From a bacterium (GTDB lineage: Bacteria > Desulfobacterota > Anaeroferrophillalia > Anaeroferrophillales > Tharpellaceae), in the NCBI GenBank assembly GCA_029935295.1, contig JAOZKP010000033.1:1-15909 (forward strand): a stretch of DNA of 15,909 nucleotides. Direction: 5' to 3'. Both the position numbers and the translations under genes were made by a program. Shown in pieces: positions 14,566 to 15,909 of this stretch. A model generated the notes under the pieces. It worked only from the letters and a program-made list of their open reading frames with translations. It ran no database searches and was not told where the DNA came from. Every line of letters starts with the position of its first letter. Position 1 is the first letter of the stretch.

Positions 14566-15813
14566 ATGAAAATTCAAGAGTCCATCAAAAAACGGGCCGG
14601 GCAAGCTCCAGCAGGAAGCTTCCCGGCCCATCTTTATGTCCACCTTCCTTTTTGTCTCTCCCGTTGTCATTATTGTGCTTTTCCTTCGATTGCCGTAGCT
14701 GAAGTGCCCGAAAAAGAGTATCTGACGGCCCTGTTAACCGAATTCAGGTTTCGGCGAAAGTCATGGTCGGGGTCGTTGCAGCCATTGTCGACGCTCTATT
14801 TCGGGGGGGGGACGCCGTCACTTTTTTCACCGGCTTTTTTTTCTGAAATTATTGATTTTTTTGCTCGTGAGATCGGTTTTATCGATGCTCCGGAATTGAC
14901 TCTGGAAGCGAATCCGGCAGATATCGAGGAAACCAGAATTTCAGGCTATCTCGCCGCAGGAATTAATCGAATAAGTCTGGGAGCACAAACCTTTTCGACC
15001 GCCGGCTTGCGTTTGCTTGGCCGGCGCCATAGTGCGGCAATGATCGGGCGAGCGGTTTCAGTTTTACGGCAGGCACAAGTAGAGAATTTAAGTCTTGATC
15101 TGATCTATGCCTGGCCGGGCCAGAGAACTGCAGACCTTTTTTATGATCTCCGGAAGTTGACCGAGTTGGCGCCCGAGCATGTTTCAGCTTACAGTCTCTC
15201 TTTTGAGCCCGGCTGTGAAATCACAAAAGCAGTTGCTGCCGGTAATCTGCAGCCGGTGGGTGAAGATCTGCAACTGGAAATGATGCATCTGCTCGAAGAT
15301 AATCTTGACAATGCCGGACTCTGTCGATATGAAGTATCTAACTTTGCTCGTAGTCACCGCTGGCAATCCCGGCATAACCTGGCTTGCTGGCAACTTAAGG
15401 ATTTTATCGGTCTGGGCGCCGGTGCCTGCGGCGGCCGGTATTGCCGTAAAACTCACGAGCATTGGGTTGAACGTTACTCTAATACGCCGGACCCGAATTT
15501 TTACATGCAGCAGCTGCAACAGGTTGCTCTCGGATCTCACAGTGAAGATTGTGCGCCCGCAGCCTGGAGTCTAAAAGAGTTTGTCGATTTTACAAGTTCA
15601 TTTTCTGAAGCCTTGATGCTGGGTCTCAGGCTGCGGCACGGTATAGATCTTAATTCTCTTGAAAGTGAATACGGATCAGAGAAAGTGGCCCCGGTTATCA
15701 GCAAAGCTCAGCTTTTGTGCGCTGAGGGAATGCTGGAGATAAATAATGACAGATTGCGAATAACCGACTCCGGTCTGTATTTGACTGATACGATAATCAA
15801 TCACCTGCTGTAA
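14566..15813 (+). CDS. hemW: Radical SAM heme chaperone HemW
   Basis: This 415-residue protein is of the HemW (formerly HemN-like) family, a radical SAM protein that binds heme and delivers it to target enzymes rather than acting as coproporphyrinogen oxidase. The cluster motif LYVHLPFCLSRCHYCAFPS (23-41) holds C30-x3-C34-x2-C37. YFGGGTPS (78-85) and EANPADIEETR (114-124) follow, then INRISLGAQTF (133-143), SLDLIYAWPGQ (176-186) and the C-terminal HemW domain with RYEVSNFAR (254-262). The usual HNxxYW motif reads HNLACW (270-275), with cysteine C274 in place of tyrosine. The ATG at 14566 is the only possible start: TAA precedes it directly, no Shine-Dalgarno sequence is visible, and no later in-frame ATG, GTG or TTG precedes the cluster. 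A strong hairpin covers codons 10-22. It lies 17 bp after the iclR-type gene. Confidence 0.94.
   Translation: MKIQESIKKRAGQAPAGSFPAHLYVHLPFCLSRCHYCAFPSIAVAEVPEKEYLTALLTEFRFRRKSWSGSLQPLSTLYFGGGTPSLFSPAFFSEIIDFFAREIGFIDAPELTLEANPADIEETRISGYLAAGINRISLGAQTFSTAGLRLLGRRHSAAMIGRAVSVLRQAQVENLSLDLIYAWPGQRTADLFYDLRKLTELAPEHVSAYSLSFEPGCEITKAVAAGNLQPVGEDLQLEMMHLLEDNLDNAGLCRYEVSNFARSHRWQSRHNLACWQLKDFIGLGAGACGGRYCRKTHEHWVERYSNTPDPNFYMQQLQQVALGSHSEDCAPAAWSLKEFVDFTSSFSEALMLGLRLRHGIDLNSLESEYGSEKVAPVISKAQLLCAEGMLEINNDRLRITDSGLYLTDTIINHLL
14594..14629. terminator. Strong GC-rich hairpin in the first codons of hemW, terminator-like
   Basis: gggccggg (14594-14601) pairs with cccggccc (14622-14629), and inside it aagct (14603-14607) pairs with agctt (14617-14621). 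This gives 13 bp with one bulged C and a 9-nt loop. On the - strand the stem is followed by g then six T, a textbook intrinsic-terminator layout. On the + strand it is preceded by A6 and followed by atcttta. It lies 46 bp after the iclR-type stop, so it could attenuate transcription into hemW, or slow early translation. The structure is certain, the function is not. Confidence 0.55.
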
Positions 15814-15909
15814 GTTAGCATGATTTTTTTGCAACTTTCGGCCATCTCTCACAGTTGTCAGGATTGGGGTCATTGCTGGTACAAGGTGCGTTAGCACCCC
15901 AGCTTTGAC
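15814..15909. other. Right-edge intergenic tail with a bulged hairpin
   Basis: After hemW no gene is visible up to the window end. The clearest structure is at 15875-15903: GCTGG, bulge TACAA, GGTGC, loop GTTA, GCACC, CCAGC, that is 10 base pairs with a 5-nt one-sided bulge, followed by TTTGAC at the edge. It could be the hemW transcript end, or the start of a repeat element that continues beyond the window. Confidence 0.45.

Noticed and set aside
15676..15897. 73-codon minus-strand frame covering the hemW end and right-hand tail
   Set aside because: It mostly mirrors hemW codons and has no recognisable homology; the outer 85 bases might belong to an unseen element, but that cannot be supported here.
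15885..15903. Possible integron attC site at the right edge
   Set aside because: gttagca does not fit GTTRRRY and no paired RYYYAAC core is found at a suitable distance.
1..15909. CRISPR array, tRNA/rRNA genes, toxin-antitoxin or defence cluster
   Set aside because: I saw no regularly spaced direct repeats, no tRNA-like cloverleaf and no defence-type genes on either strand. The window is mostly housekeeping.

Overview
The window reads as an ordinary chromosomal segment from a deltaproteobacterium-like Gram-negative bacterium (Desulfobacterota, perhaps near Geobacter/Desulfuromonas). This placement is an inference from gene content: pyruvate phosphate dikinase next to the glycyl-tRNA synthetase beta chain, a diguanylate cyclase with a DUF484/GAF-like sensor, a UbiA-type prenyltransferase with a long-chain polyprenyl diphosphate synthase (quinone side-chain chemistry), a DUF1015 protein, and an integron-type integrase remnant. 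No 16S or other decisive marker is present.

Layout. (1) Left edge, about 48-380: a decayed integron integrase (IntI) N-terminus on the + strand. It has a one-base frameshift and no start codon, and it ends in a perfect 18-bp inverted repeat. (2) 388-7642, minus strand, probably one or two transcripts read right to left: a TlpA/ResA-like lipoprotein thioredoxin, glyS, ppdK, an endonuclease III-related (MagIII-like) glycosylase and a DUF484-GGDEF diguanylate cyclase. A strong terminator-type hairpin sits just after ppdK, inside the 5' end of the glycosylase reading frame. glyQ, the usual partner of glyS, is not here. (3) 7773-9315, minus strand: a near-consensus sigma70 promoter, the long-chain polyprenyl diphosphate synthase, then thioredoxin trxA. 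(4) 9346-12329, minus strand: ubiA, DUF1015 and a TrmN6-like methyltransferase, the last two only 8 bp apart. (5) A 198-bp divergent intergenic region (12330-12527) with a 17-bp palindrome and a period-9 'cagag' repeat. (6) 12528-15813, plus strand: pdxA, an IclR-type regulator with its own promoter and an operator-like palindrome, and hemW, the first codons of which fold into a strong hairpin. (7) 15814-15909: a short tail with a bulged hairpin at the window edge.

How the genes relate. Most are housekeeping: glycine-tRNA charging, PEP/pyruvate interconversion, thiol redox, isoprenoid quinone tail synthesis and attachment, PLP synthesis, heme delivery, base-excision repair and c-di-GMP signalling. 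Nothing here amounts to a convincing new defence or mobile system. The points most worth a second look are the IntI remnant ending at a perfect palindrome, the two terminator-like hairpins embedded in the first codons of two unrelated genes, the period-9 repeat running into the pdxA ribosome-binding site, the DUF1015/TrmN6 pair, and glyS without glyQ.
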